From assembly GCA_022707725.1 (NCBI GenBank), contig JAKJAB010000021.1, forward strand, positions 1 through 19,138: a stretch of 19,138 nt of DNA, given 5' to 3'. Shown piece by piece: positions 1 to 8,825 of the stretch. The position numbers and the translations under genes were made by a program. Below the pieces are notes generated by a model. It was not told the origin of the DNA. It ran no database searches and saw nothing but the letters and a program-made list of their open reading frames with translations. Source of the stretch: Chloroflexota bacterium. GTDB lineage: Bacteria > Chloroflexota > Anaerolineae > B4-G1 > SLSP01. Each line of letters starts with the position of its first letter. The first letter of the stretch is position 1.

Positions 1-381
1 AGGGTCTTCAAGATAATAGATGAGTGGAGCAGTAGCGCCGACATCCTCTTCCATGGCCGCTACCAGATAGCCCAACATATCTGGCGCTACAACGACATCA
101 TTGTTGATAAGCAATATAAATCCGGCGCCAGATTCCAAAGCATAGCGTATCCCTACATTGATTCCCGCCGCAAAACCGAGGTTGGAGGCGTTAACCAGTA
201 CAATAACTTCGGGAAAATCGCGCCGGATCATGCTGACAGTTTCGTCGGTAGAGTGATTATCGACAACCACCAATCGCACGTTAGGATAAGTCAACCCCTG
301 CAAAGAAATCAGCGCCTGCCGGGTGTCTTCGCTATGGTTATAAGTTAGCATGATGACATAGACTTGTGGGAAATCTTTCAT
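1..381 (-). CDS. GT2 family glycosyltransferase, N-terminal part (runs off the window)
   Basis: Reading the minus strand from ATG at 379-381 gives 127 codons without a stop up to the window edge, so only the N-terminal half is present. The protein begins MKDFPQVYVIMLTYNHSED, has the nucleotide-sugar binding VVVDNHSTDET segment near residues 38-48, then NLGFAAGINVGI and the metal-binding LLINNDVVV (the DxD-like position of GT-A enzymes). This order is typical of the rhamnosyltransferase/WbbL-like branch of GT2, cytoplasmic enzymes that add a sugar to a growing surface polysaccharide; the actual sugar cannot be read. Its ATG overlaps the stop of the preceding gene as ATGA, so translation is probably coupled, with only a weak GAG-type ribosome site ahead. 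It is the last visible gene of the glycan cluster. Confidence 0.88.
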   Translation of the reverse strand, partial: MKDFPQVYVIMLTYNHSEDTRQALISLQGLTYPNVRLVVVDNHSTDETVSMIRRDFPEVIVLVNASNLGFAAGINVGIRYALESGAGFILLINNDVVVAPDMLGYLVAAMEEDVGATAPLIYYLEDP

Positions 382-1265
382 AAATCATCTCGTAGCTCAA
401 TACGATGACTTGCGCCAAAGCACCAGGCTATCTTCGATAGAAAAACCACGGGAAAAGTGTGTATATACCGCAGCAAATGCGGGTTGCGAATGAAAATCTG
501 CATAGTCACAGCGAACCCAATGAATGGTGAAAACAACACCAGCAATAAAGGATACTCATAAAATGGCGGCGGTGAGATCAGTTCTTTGTAATTGCAGCGA
601 ACCCAAGCATTGAACTGCCCAGAACGATGCCATAATTTCAGGATAGCCTTTAACGAAGGGACGTCGGGACAGTGTCGTACCACAGCATCGACTACAAAAT
701 GCAGGTGATAGCCGTGTCGTCTCATACGCAGTGTCCATTCAGTATCCTGGCCTCGTGCGAGGCGTTCATCCATCAGCCCAACACACTCCACTACATCCCG
801 TGCTACACAGAGGTTGAGCGTCCCCATGTTTTTTCTGTCCCCCGGCGACGCAGAACACACAAAGTCGTGGAACATTGTAAGGTTATAACACAGTTGCCAA
901 TAAGGCGTCGCACTAAAGTTGATGCTGCCGCCTGTAACAGAGTGACCGGCCTCCTGAGCATACAATAAGTTCTCCAACCATCGCCGGTCTGCGATACAAT
1001 CAGAGTCTATGAAGGCAAGATATTCCCCCGAAGCCGCCCGAATGCCGATATTCCTGGCAACTGGCGCTGTCACTGGTTGTTTTGTATCCACAAAACGAAC
1101 GAGGTCATGTTCACATACTAATCCAGGTTCATCCAACCCTACTACGATAATTTCCGCTATACGATCCAATGTCGTTTGAACCAAAAGAGATCGGAGCGTT
1201 TCATCGATCATCCTGGAGTTCAAATTGGGTATGATGATCGAAACTTGTGACCTTGCCCTCTCCAT
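378..1265 (-). CDS. GT2 family glycosyltransferase with C-terminal membrane segment
   Basis: A 295-residue GT-A fold glycosyltransferase. It opens with VSIIIPNLNSR (Rossmann-like first strand), carries PVARNIGIRAASGEYLAF followed by the FIDSDC metal/nucleotide DxD motif around residues 88-93, and has GQDTEWTLRMRRHGY, the acceptor-side ED-like region, near residue 170. The last 60 residues hold a hydrophobic stretch (YPLLLVLFSPFIGFAVTM) that probably anchors it to the inner face of the membrane. This architecture is common for enzymes that extend exopolysaccharide or lipid-linked glycans; donor and acceptor are unknown. AGAGGGG lies 5 bases before the ATG. It starts 18 bases after the GT4 gene and overlaps the next GT2 by 4 bases, so it is part of the same transcript. 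Confidence 0.88.
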   Translation of the reverse strand: MERARSQVSIIIPNLNSRMIDETLRSLLVQTTLDRIAEIIVVGLDEPGLVCEHDLVRFVDTKQPVTAPVARNIGIRAASGEYLAFIDSDCIADRRWLENLLYAQEAGHSVTGGSINFSATPYWQLCYNLTMFHDFVCSASPGDRKNMGTLNLCVARDVVECVGLMDERLARGQDTEWTLRMRRHGYHLHFVVDAVVRHCPDVPSLKAILKLWHRSGQFNAWVRCNYKELISPPPFYEYPLLLVLFSPFIGFAVTMQIFIRNPHLLRYIHTFPVVFLSKIAWCFGASHRIELRDDL

Positions 1266-1283
1266 TTTTGCCCCTCTGATCTA

Positions 1284-2435
1284 TCAAGATTTATTGTGGT
1301 AAGCTAACAGAGATTGTTCCAGGTTTTCCACCAAATCACTCCAAACAATCTGATGTCGCCTCTGCTCAAACACAGGTTCCGAGGACATCAAAGACAGACG
1401 CCGCATATACTGTACAATAGCACGCGCAAGACCCTCACCATCTCCCGGTTCAACCAGAGCCAGTGAGGGTTCCCGCTTGGCTAATTCTCCCAGGCTTCCG
1501 ACCCGCGTAGTAATAATTGGACAACCAAACCCTATCCCCATCTGTACTACAGCGCTGCCCGTGACTTCTCGATAGGGAGCCACCAGTAAATCAGCAGCAG
1601 AAAAGTAAAGCGCAACCTTCTCATTGGGTACATAGCAATCCTCAATGATAACCAAGTCTTCAATATGCAGCGACGCAATCTGCTCCAAATAGATCGATTT
1701 ATCCTCCCAAAATTCACCAATCACCAAAAGTAGCACTCCGCCCAATTCTTCTTTTACCTCAGGCAATACTGACAACAGATCGGCTAAACCCTTGTAGGCC
1801 CTCACAATCCCAAAAAACAACAAAATCGGGGTATACGCCGGTAAACCCAATTGCTTGCGGGCTTCATCCTTGGGGACACGCTCGTCGGCAAACATATCGA
1901 ACACAGGGAGAGAAAACACTGTCGCCTGAGCTTTAGGGAGACAAATCAGCAGGCGGCTGCGCTCATCCTCCGATTGCACGATAAAACGCTTTCCCCACCA
2001 TAATACCAGCCGGGCCAGCCATACATCCCACCAATGCGCCTCATGCGGTAACACATTGTGGCAAATATACAGAAGCGGTTTGTGCAAAAAGAGAGTGTTA
2101 AGCACACCCAAAGCTACCCAAACCGGCGACCAAAATGTCGTCCACCACTGCAAGATAATCGCATCAGGTCGGTAACGAGCAAGTCGCAGGAAAGTCACAA
2201 ACCAGGTCAAGGGGTTTACCGAATCTATCCAGTATTGTGCCCCCTTTGCCAACAAGGGATGTTCACTAGGGTCCTTATCACTTTGGCCAGGGAAAAGACA
2301 TCTGGGATACTGGCGCTTGAAAGAGATCAACAGCACTTCGTGATCTCTTTCCTGAAGCGCTTTGTACAGCATTGTCGTATAATGTGCAATTCCCCCGCGG
2401 TAGGGATATACCGGTCCAACTAATGCGATTCGCAC
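1284..2435 (-). CDS. GT4 family glycosyltransferase
   Basis: A 383-residue GT-B fold enzyme with GTG start. The first 20 residues (MRIALVGPVYPYRGGIAHYT) form the N-terminal Rossmann strand and glycine loop seen in GT4 retaining glycosyltransferases. The second domain begins near residue 205 with ILLFFGIVRAYKGLADLL, the usual GT4 hinge, and contains APYREVTGSAVVQMGIGFGCPII followed by VGSLGEL, the nucleotide-sugar binding region. The N-terminal domain is rich in Trp (LQWWTTFWSPVW, HWWDVWLARLVLWW), suggesting contact with membrane or lipid-linked acceptor. GAGGA stands 5 bases before the GTG, supporting this start. It follows the broken membrane-protein gene by 13 bases. Role inferred: transfer of a sugar from an NDP donor during surface glycan assembly; specificity is not readable. 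Confidence 0.9.
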   Translation of the reverse strand: MRIALVGPVYPYRGGIAHYTTMLYKALQERDHEVLLISFKRQYPRCLFPGQSDKDPSEHPLLAKGAQYWIDSVNPLTWFVTFLRLARYRPDAIILQWWTTFWSPVWVALGVLNTLFLHKPLLYICHNVLPHEAHWWDVWLARLVLWWGKRFIVQSEDERSRLLICLPKAQATVFSLPVFDMFADERVPKDEARKQLGLPAYTPILLFFGIVRAYKGLADLLSVLPEVKEELGGVLLLVIGEFWEDKSIYLEQIASLHIEDLVIIEDCYVPNEKVALYFSAADLLVAPYREVTGSAVVQMGIGFGCPIITTRVGSLGELAKREPSLALVEPGDGEGLARAIVQYMRRLSLMSSEPVFEQRRHQIVWSDLVENLEQSLLAYHNKS

Positions 2436-2448
2436 GCCTGTCCTCTAC

Positions 2449-3645
2449 TTAACTTATGGGGAAGGAAGGCCGATGGCAAAAATCGCCACGCCGCCCTGGT
2501 CGTACACTAAATCCAGTGCATCCATTTGAAGCAACACTGCCCGCGAGAGTCCATCCCCCGCAAAATGGGTGTAGTGCACCCACGTAAATATGTGTTACAC
2601 CTGTGGCACGGAGTTCATGCAACGCCGTGGCATCGCCAGATTCCAATCGCTTGACCTGCTGCGAACGTTGGATCACCATTTCCAGATACTCAGAAGGGCC
2701 TAGGTGGTTAATCATCACCCCTGCCGTGGTTTGACGCTCTGCAAAATAAGGAATCCAATATCCTCCATCTGCGCCATGAGGCGCGCTCGGCATCCAAAAG
2801 TAAGTATTGACGGCAAACACAGCATCGGTGGGAACGTTCTCCTTAATCCACAGCATAGCTTCCAGATCTTCATTTGCTAGGAAATAGCGAGATGATTCTA
2901 CCCCAGTCGCGCGCGCATACGCGCCATTCAAGCAAACAAAGAATGCTATTACCGCCATACCTGAGCTACGCAATACACGGGGCAGGCGCGGATGTCCCAA
3001 CAACCATCCCAGAGTATCACCAATAACCACGGCTAGAGGCAAATAGAACATAATCAAAATGCCGCTCAGATTTGAAATGTTCAACCAGGGGATTCCTAAG
3101 TGATAAGTCAATCCCAACAATGATAAAAAGACCACCCAAAATATCTGATCGAGAACACGACTACGTCGAGCTATAACCACAATCGCGCAGGCTACCCCCA
3201 CCCCTATGAGCCAACGAGGAGCTAGAAGATAAGGAATAGCAGACCAAGAGAGCGCGAAATATACCTCTTGCATTACCTGTTGTTGCGCTCTTACAACAGG
3301 TGTTGTGCTGGCGCGCGTAACATACCACATGAACGCGCGCCAGAACGCAGGCAAAACAGTCAACACAGTAAGTATTCCTAACACCCCTAGAGCCATCCCC
3401 CAGGATTTGATACGCCGGCATCGCCACGCCTGTAATCCAAGGTGCAGAATGCCTACAATCACCAGCACTCCGTAGAAAGCCATGACCCGAAAATGAAACA
3501 AGAATATACTTCCCGAAAGAAATGCAGCCACAAGCAATTCCCGGAACGGTAGCCTATCATTGTCTACCGCCGACTTGAGCGCATCCAACACCATGGTCCA
3601 GGCAATTAACAACACGGCTTGTGCAGCGACCTGCGTAAATCGCCC
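2449..3645 (-). pseudogene. Broken multi-pass membrane protein (GT39/DUF6541-like), 3' part
   Basis: This is the direct in-frame continuation of the 3646-4350 reading frame after a TGA codon at 3646-3648. Immediately after the stop the frame reads GRFTQVAAQAVLLIAW, which completes an xWGRxTQ motif if the TGA is read as the Trp codon TGG. Several membrane helices follow, then a soluble tail with AMLWIKENVPTDAVFAVN and THIYVG, as in large lipid-linked glycosyltransferase-like membrane proteins. A second lesion follows: beyond the T4 (2562-2565) and G5 (2555-2559) tracts the frame gives nonsense to a stop at 2449, while the +1 frame gives a family-like end, LVYDQGGVAIFAIGLPSP, stopping at 2454. 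A GTG at 3613-3615 could start a 388-residue fragment, but it has no clear ribosome site. Probably non-functional unless the lesions are sequence errors. Confidence 0.75.
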
Positions 3646-4350
3646 TCAATTGAAATAAAAGGCCGGATGCTGTACCAGCAAACCCGCTACAATGGCTCCA
3701 ACCAATGCAGCCCGTCGTCCAGAATACCGATCCAACAGTAGATACACGCCGATACCACATATTCCGTTCAGGAACTGCGCCATCCACAACAAAGCGGTAT
3801 GTGCAGGGACACGTGTCAACCACTGCAAGGATGCAGTCAGTGCATACAACCCTAGATGGTATTGATCAAGAGAAACAGGGGTATACGGGGCCATCGTCAA
3901 AGGTAATTGCCCATTTACTGCAGTAAGCTGCGTCAAGATTGTGTGATGTAAAGAGTCAGTCCAGGCCGGATAAGGATGATCACGCAGAATCCAGTACCGG
4001 GTAAGCAAGGTCGTACCCAAAATAGCCAAGGCTATCCATTCCGACCGTGCGAAATCAAACTGCGCGCGCCAGTCAGGCCGCAAGCGCCATACGGTACTCC
4101 CCGCGCATACGACCAACAGGGCAAGTAACTTGTACGGCCCAATGGTCCAAAAAGGCACGATCCAACGCGCAAAATAAAACAGCACTGGATAAAACGCTAT
4201 TCCAAGCCCCAACGCGACAATCCACCGCTGCAAACCCTCCCAGCGCCGCCACAGTCCGCTCAGAGCCAACATCGCCCAACCCGGCAGCATCAACAGGATG
4301 AAAATTGTAATGAAGATACGCAGTTCCATGAGAAAATTCTGTATGTCCAT
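3646..4350 (-). pseudogene. Broken multi-pass membrane protein (GT39/DUF6541-like), 5' part
   Basis: The N-terminal 234 residues of a large integral membrane protein. It starts MDIQNFLMELRIFITIFILL with GGAG about 10 bases upstream of the ATG, and has roughly five hydrophobic helices. A loop near residues 122-160 (HPYPAWTDSLHHT, then SLDQYHLGLYAL) resembles the first periplasmic loop of polyprenyl-phosphate-sugar-using transferases and related membrane proteins, where acidic residues are catalytic. It ends at HPAFYFN followed by TGA. The downstream frame continues at once with GRFTQ, so the intact ancestor would be about 630 residues. Neighbours are glycosyltransferases on both sides, which fits a role in surface glycan transfer. 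The lesion is a single-base TGG-to-TGA change or a sequencing error; either way the gene as written is split. Confidence 0.75.
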
Positions 4351-4468
4351 TGAAAGCTAACTCCAATAAACCGGTTCGAATCAAAGGACCTCATGAAAGC
4401 AGCAAATGCTCAACCGGAATCTGGCAAAAAAACAAACAAAGCAGTCCCCTGTCCCACCAAATAGAAAG

Positions 4469-6007
4469 CTACTTAACCTTGTAGATAAGTACCTCGTAAT
4501 CGCCGTCAGCAAATACCTTTACTAATGTAAACCGATTGAAGAAGTTATCGTATTGCGTTACCTCAGTATCGTATTTTTCTGAATCCAAATAAAAACGCCT
4601 ATACATCGCCTGTCCGAAAATCAGATAATCGAACCCATTCTCAATGTACCATTCTGGTTCATAATCAATCATTCTACCAACACCGTTAACTGAAAAGAGC
4701 TCCGGTTCGAGGAATGGGGTATAGGATTCAAGGGCTATTTTTGATCCTGGTGGCAAATTACTCTCACACCATACCCTTGCCGTTTCGCGGCTATTGATAG
4801 TAGTTAGCCTAAGAGTATCCATAATTGTTCTCGCAAGCGGGAAAGCAAGCGCCGCTATCGTCAGACAAATAAACACAATCACAGATAAGTTGTGTAATTT
4901 CTTCAAAGGCAATTCTTTAATCTTGTACCACAAGCACACTAAAAACCAAGCCGCTAATATAAACAAAAAAGGAACTAGCGGGATAAACGTGCGATCGTTT
5001 CTTACATTGAGGGTACTAATATATCCGGAATACACGACGGGAAAGATTGCAAGGATAGCTATCTCCTTTGATCCTACGTAAATGCCATACAATATTTGCA
5101 AAATAGCGAAAATATAGAGAACGCCCCCTGTCCTCCACGCATAATCTAGATACCACCTTAAGGTATCATCTCCTTCCATACCTGGGTGAGATGCAATCCT
5201 GTAATATTGAGCGTGGAACACAAAATCCTTGTAGAAGTTAGAGAAATCGAATATGGCAAAAGGAGTAGTAAGTAGAAAACCCGCCCCACACAAGAATAGA
5301 GCAAGATAGAATTTCTTTTTCTTAAGCGCCTCTTTGCCATAGCGCAGAAAATGAGCCAAAATTAAAGTTAAAAGTACCAAGCCGCCATTGTACTTACTAG
5401 AGATGGTAAACCCCACACATAATCCCGCAGCAACATAATGCCACGTTTTACCTTGTTTGTAGATTAAAATCGAAGCCAAGAACGCAAGCAACATAAAAAA
5501 TACGACATAGATGTTCGGCGTTGCCAAGCGACTATGCGTAACCATTGAAGGAGAAATCGCCACCATCAACGAAGCTAAAAGTCCCACTGACATTTTACGT
5601 GTAATATGCTTGGCAATAAAAAAAACCACCACCACTGTTCCGATACCAAAAATAACCGAGACCAAGCGATGCAACAAAACTGATGTGGGACATGGCGCTT
5701 TGGTTACGCCCATCGTCAGTGAAACAAGTGGCCGAATATCATCGGGTGTTTGAAACACACCCACCAGTTTTCCCAGAAAATAATAAGGGATATAAGCTAG
5801 TGCATTTATATATAGGGGTAAAGAGGAATAACCGAAAAAATGAGGATTCAAATCTCCCGTTACAAACATGTTTCGAGAAATCGTAATGCTAACAGGTTCG
5901 TCAGCATGGTAGATGTATGGCAGGTCATAATCAATACCCCATACTCTAAGAACTATAGATGTAATAACTATGCAGAAAAACACCAAACTTACATATTGAC
6001 GTTTCAT
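4469..6007 (-). CDS. GT39-like membrane glycosyltransferase (PMT/ArnT type)
   Basis: A 512-residue multi-pass membrane protein. After the first helix (residues 5-20) comes VLRVWGIDYDLPYIYHADEP; the Asp36-Glu37 pair in this first external loop is the catalytic DE position of GT39/ArnT-type enzymes, which move a sugar from a polyprenyl-phosphate carrier to protein or lipid on the outer face of the membrane. About ten further hydrophobic helices follow, then a soluble C-terminal domain from about residue 395 (ETARVWCESNLPPGSKIALESY). AGGGAG lies 7 bases before ATG. The gene is markedly AT-rich compared with its neighbours (17/60 and 23/60 G+C on two lines counted), suggesting separate acquisition. 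It sits directly after the polyprenyl-phosphate transferase gene, its likely donor supplier. The exact substrate is unknown. Confidence 0.85.
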   Translation of the reverse strand: MKRQYVSLVFFCIVITSIVLRVWGIDYDLPYIYHADEPVSITISRNMFVTGDLNPHFFGYSSLPLYINALAYIPYYFLGKLVGVFQTPDDIRPLVSLTMGVTKAPCPTSVLLHRLVSVIFGIGTVVVVFFIAKHITRKMSVGLLASLMVAISPSMVTHSRLATPNIYVVFFMLLAFLASILIYKQGKTWHYVAAGLCVGFTISSKYNGGLVLLTLILAHFLRYGKEALKKKKFYLALFLCGAGFLLTTPFAIFDFSNFYKDFVFHAQYYRIASHPGMEGDDTLRWYLDYAWRTGGVLYIFAILQILYGIYVGSKEIAILAIFPVVYSGYISTLNVRNDRTFIPLVPFLFILAAWFLVCLWYKIKELPLKKLHNLSVIVFICLTIAALAFPLARTIMDTLRLTTINSRETARVWCESNLPPGSKIALESYTPFLEPELFSVNGVGRMIDYEPEWYIENGFDYLIFGQAMYRRFYLDSEKYDTEVTQYDNFFNRFTLVKVFADGDYEVLIYKVK

Positions 6008-6063
6008 TTAATGGCTCCCTGCGGATTTGAAAAACATCCTTCGCATCTGGATCGTTGTCGCCC

Positions 6064-7029
6064 CTAATTTTCCAGTACCGCCGAGCAATTTTCTCTCATC
6101 TCCATCCGTCTTACCCGATACAACGTCTCCTCCAATATCTTCCGATTGAACGCAATCAGATCCGCCACCAACCCGATCAAACACGTCTGGAAACCCACAA
6201 TCAGCAGCACAGCCGTCAAAATCAGGGATTGCACCATACCGGTGCCTCGTCCCTGGATGTAGTAATACAAAAACCGCCCACCAAGCGCCATACCCGCCGC
6301 AATCATCGACCCGCCCAAGAAGAAAAACACCCGCATGGGCCGATACATCGTATACGCGCGTAGAATTGTCACCGAGGAATTCACAAGATAGTGTGGAATG
6401 TTACGCATCAGCCGGGATTTGCGTGTCTGCGGATTGACGTGGATCGGCACGTAAACCACCGCCATCCGGCGCGCGCCGGCCTGGATCAGGGATTCAAGCG
6501 TATACGAGTAGTTGCTCAAGATCAGCGTTCGCAGCGCAGCTTCACGGGTCAAGGCACGGAAACCGCTAGTCGCATCCGGTATGGAGACGCCCGCCGCTGC
6601 CTGCACCACCCAACTGCCGGCCCGCTGCAACAGGCGCTTGAGGGGCGAGAACTCCGGCAAGTCAGCAACGCCTCGATCTCCGACAACAATATCGGCGCCC
6701 CCCTCGAGGATCGGTTGCACCAGGCGTGGAATGTCCTCGCCACGGTACTGATTGTCGGCATCGGTGTTGACGATGATGTCTGCGCCCACCGCCAATGAAG
6801 CTTCCAATCCTCGCACAAACGCATTCGCCAACCCGCGATTCCGTCCAAGCCGCACAATGTGCTCGACACCGTGTATCTGCGCTACCTCCGCCGTTTTGTC
6901 GACACTTCCATCGTCAATGATCAGAACTTCGATTGCATCAATACCATCAATCTCACGCGGCAGATCACGGAGCGTGCCTGGTAACGTGCCTTCTTCATTG
7001 TAACAAGGGATTTGGATGACCAGTTTCAT
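6064..7029 (-). CDS. Polyprenyl/dolichyl-phosphate glycosyltransferase (GT2, DPM1/GtrB-like)
   Basis: From ATG at 7027-7029 the protein has 321 residues and begins MKLVIQIPCYNEEGTLP, the standard opening of this family. It has IDDGSVDKT (UDP/GDP binding), DADNQY (metal-binding DxD), and two C-terminal transmembrane helices (VFFFLGGSMIAAGMALGG and MVQSLILTAVLLIVGFQT) followed by an amphipathic tail, as in GtrB/DPM enzymes. These transfer a hexose from an NDP-sugar to polyprenyl phosphate at the cytoplasmic membrane face, producing the donor for GT39/GT-C enzymes like the next gene. An in-frame GTG four codons upstream (7039-7041) is an alternative start; I chose the ATG because family proteins begin there, but no strong ribosome site decides it. 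It is the first gene of the glycan transcript. Confidence 0.85.
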   Translation of the reverse strand: MKLVIQIPCYNEEGTLPGTLRDLPREIDGIDAIEVLIIDDGSVDKTAEVAQIHGVEHIVRLGRNRGLANAFVRGLEASLAVGADIIVNTDADNQYRGEDIPRLVQPILEGGADIVVGDRGVADLPEFSPLKRLLQRAGSWVVQAAAGVSIPDATSGFRALTREAALRTLILSNYSYTLESLIQAGARRMAVVYVPIHVNPQTRKSRLMRNIPHYLVNSSVTILRAYTMYRPMRVFFFLGGSMIAAGMALGGRFLYYYIQGRGTGMVQSLILTAVLLIVGFQTCLIGLVADLIAFNRKILEETLYRVRRMEMRENCSAVLEN

Positions 7030-7076
7030 AGTGTAACCCACATCTCATAGCGACCTCGGTCCAGAACTCATCCCGG

Positions 7077-7085
7077 ATTATAACA
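7077..7085 (-). promoter_or_regulatory. Extended -10 promoter of the glycan cluster
   Basis: On the minus strand the gap before the polyprenyl-phosphate transferase reads TGTTATAAT: a perfect TATAAT with the TGn extension. The start codon is about 48 bases downstream. No good -35 stands at 17 bases (GTGGAC); a TTGACC at 7109-7114 is too far away. The 177-base gap 7042-7218 holds nothing else I can support. Confidence 0.5.
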
Positions 7086-7218
7086 CGCTCAGGTGTATCG
7101 TCCACCTTGGTCAATCAGAGAGTTGCTGCACGCTTTTCTTAACAAAGCGCCTTCGCACATTCCTAACCACCGATGCCACAAACAGGGTTCGTAACGCCAG
7201 TAACACAACACGAGCCAA

Positions 7219-8220
7219 TCATAATCCAAACCCGTGCGCCGCCGCTCCGAACAAGGCGATTTTGGGATGCAGGATGATGTACACGGGCATCTGCGCGAGC
7301 AAGTGTGAGAGGCGTCCCTTGTTGCGGAACGCCGCGCGGAAGGTGTTGCTGTCGAGCAGCGCGCGGAGATGCACCGGAATGCCGCCGCCCAGATAGACCC
7401 CACCGGTTGCCAACACGCGCAGCGCCATGTTGCCCGCCTCGGCGCCCAGAATGGAGACGAAAACTTCCAACGTCTTCCGGCACAACTCGCAGGGCTGCTC
7501 TTGCTCCAACGCCGCCCGCGCAATCACCGGGTTGGGATCGGGCGCGGACGCCAACTGCTCCGCCAACCAGGCCGGTTCTTCCGCATATCCACTGTCACGG
7601 AGAAAAGTGTAGATGTTCGGAATGCCCAACCCGGAGCAGACTCGCTCGCAGCTCACCCGACCCAACTGCGCTTGCAGGTAGCGCAGGAGATCGACTTCCA
7701 GCGCGTTCGTGGGCGCGAAGTCGCAGTGCCCGCCCTCGGAAGCGTGCGCGCGATAATGCGTCCCATCCCAGGTGAGATAACCCTCGCCCAGGCCGGTCCC
7801 CGGCGCGACGACGGCCAACGCTCCGCCCGGCTGCGCTTGCCCTTGATGAATGGTGTAAAGATCATCCGGTTTCAAAAACGGCACGCCGCTCGCAATCGCC
7901 ACCAAATCGTTCAACAGTGTGAAGGACGAAAAACCCACGTCGACCGCCAACTGCGCCTCATCCAGCACCCAGGGCAGATTTGTGATCCGCGCCTGCCCAT
8001 TGACCACCGGCCCAGCAACACCGAAACACGCGCGTTTGACCGGTATCTCGGTGCGGCTCAGAAATTCCTTCACCAGATCGGCCAACCCTTTGTAGGCTGC
8101 GCTGGGAAAAGTCTCCAGCAACAGCGGCGCGTGCAGTCCAGCCTCACGCGAATATACCGCCACGTTGGTCTTCGTGCCGCCCACATCCCCCGCGAGTAAA
8201 TATTCTTCCTGTAACGCCAT
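7219..8220 (-). CDS. glk: Glucokinase (ATP-dependent, Glk family)
   Basis: A 333-residue hexokinase-fold sugar kinase of the bacterial Glk (non-ROK) family. Visible motifs are AGDVGGTKTNVAV at residues 10-22 (phosphate-1), GPVVNGQARITNLPWVLD at 70-87 (glucose recognition), LLNDLVAIA with the catalytic Asp near 105, VVAPGTGLGEGYLTW at 137-151 (adenosine/phosphate-2), and EGGHCDFAP at 162-170, where the Glu and His contact sugar hydroxyls. It phosphorylates glucose to glucose-6-phosphate in the cytoplasm, feeding glycolysis. AGGAGG lies 11 bases before the ATG at 8218-8220; an upstream in-frame GTG at 8239-8241 is rejected because this ribosome site would then lie inside the coding region. It starts 35 bases after the permease pair with no visible terminator between, so it may share their transcript. 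Confidence 0.92.
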   Translation of the reverse strand: MALQEEYLLAGDVGGTKTNVAVYSREAGLHAPLLLETFPSAAYKGLADLVKEFLSRTEIPVKRACFGVAGPVVNGQARITNLPWVLDEAQLAVDVGFSSFTLLNDLVAIASGVPFLKPDDLYTIHQGQAQPGGALAVVAPGTGLGEGYLTWDGTHYRAHASEGGHCDFAPTNALEVDLLRYLQAQLGRVSCERVCSGLGIPNIYTFLRDSGYAEEPAWLAEQLASAPDPNPVIARAALEQEQPCELCRKTLEVFVSILGAEAGNMALRVLATGGVYLGGGIPVHLRALLDSNTFRAAFRNKGRLSHLLAQMPVYIILHPKIALFGAAAHGFGL

Positions 8221-8255
8221 TGCTCCACCATCCTCCTGCACGAATTTACCCTATT

Positions 8256-8813
8256 TTACCACCCAGTGCGCTCAAGCGCGAATAAGAACGCCGTCAAGAT
8301 CACCGCTGCCGGGATGACCACTGCCCACGCGTTGACCTTGAGCAGTTCCGGCAACGTCAGCGGGCCGAACTCCCCCTTGCTCAGCACCGGCTTCTGCAAC
8401 TTCGGGGAAAACGTCGCAAACAACCACGATCCCAGAAGGATGCCCACCGTCCCACCGATGAGCGCGTCGAGCGATCCCTGTCCGATCGCGCCGGAGATCG
8501 TGCCGGGACAGTAGCCGAGGACGGCGAATCCTACCCCGAAAATCAAACCGCCGACCACCGTCGTGCCCACCGAACCGGATTTGGGGTGCAGCCGCGCCAG
8601 TCCCAAGCTGCGCAGCGCGTACACGCCGATCATTCCCGTGACGACGGCGGAGAGCATCACTTTGACCATCGTAAAATCGGTCAGCGGCAGTTGGCCGAGG
8701 ATGACATCGTAGGTGGTCACGCCGCCTTTTTGCAGCAGAAAGCCAAACGCGATCCCCGCCACCAGCCCGAGAACCAGTTGCAGGCGCTTATTCGTGTGTA
8801 ATTCCGTCAACAT
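8256..8813 (-). CDS. YeeE/YedE (DUF6691-like) sulfur-compound permease, second half
   Basis: A 185-residue membrane protein with about five hydrophobic helices. It contains FGVGFAVLGYCPGTISGAIGQGSLDALIGG, whose GYCPGT is the signature of the second half of YeeE/YedE transporters; the conserved Cys is thought to hand sulfur compounds through the membrane in the thiosulfate importer TsuA. The partner half is the gene immediately upstream (12-base gap), and together they match one full-length YeeE. GAGG stands 6 bases before the ATG. The likely role is uptake of thiosulfate or a related inorganic sulfur species; the substrate is inferred from the family only. Confidence 0.85.
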   Translation of the reverse strand: MLTELHTNKRLQLVLGLVAGIAFGFLLQKGGVTTYDVILGQLPLTDFTMVKVMLSAVVTGMIGVYALRSLGLARLHPKSGSVGTTVVGGLIFGVGFAVLGYCPGTISGAIGQGSLDALIGGTVGILLGSWLFATFSPKLQKPVLSKGEFGPLTLPELLKVNAWAVVIPAAVILTAFLFALERTGW

Positions 8814-8825
8814 CGCACACCTCGC

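Noticed and set aside
3646..3648. TGA read as Trp or selenocysteine
   Set aside because: TGA ends several good genes here, and a Trp (not Cys) is expected at the site; no selenocysteine-type hairpin was noticed downstream.
7131..7149. Terminator after glucokinase (CGCTTT...AAAGCG hairpin)
   Set aside because: Only six pairs and no T-run on the minus strand after the stem.
7369..8199. 276-codon plus-strand frame opposite glucokinase
   Set aside because: All glucokinase motifs are on the minus strand; the plus frame has no domain or ribosome site.
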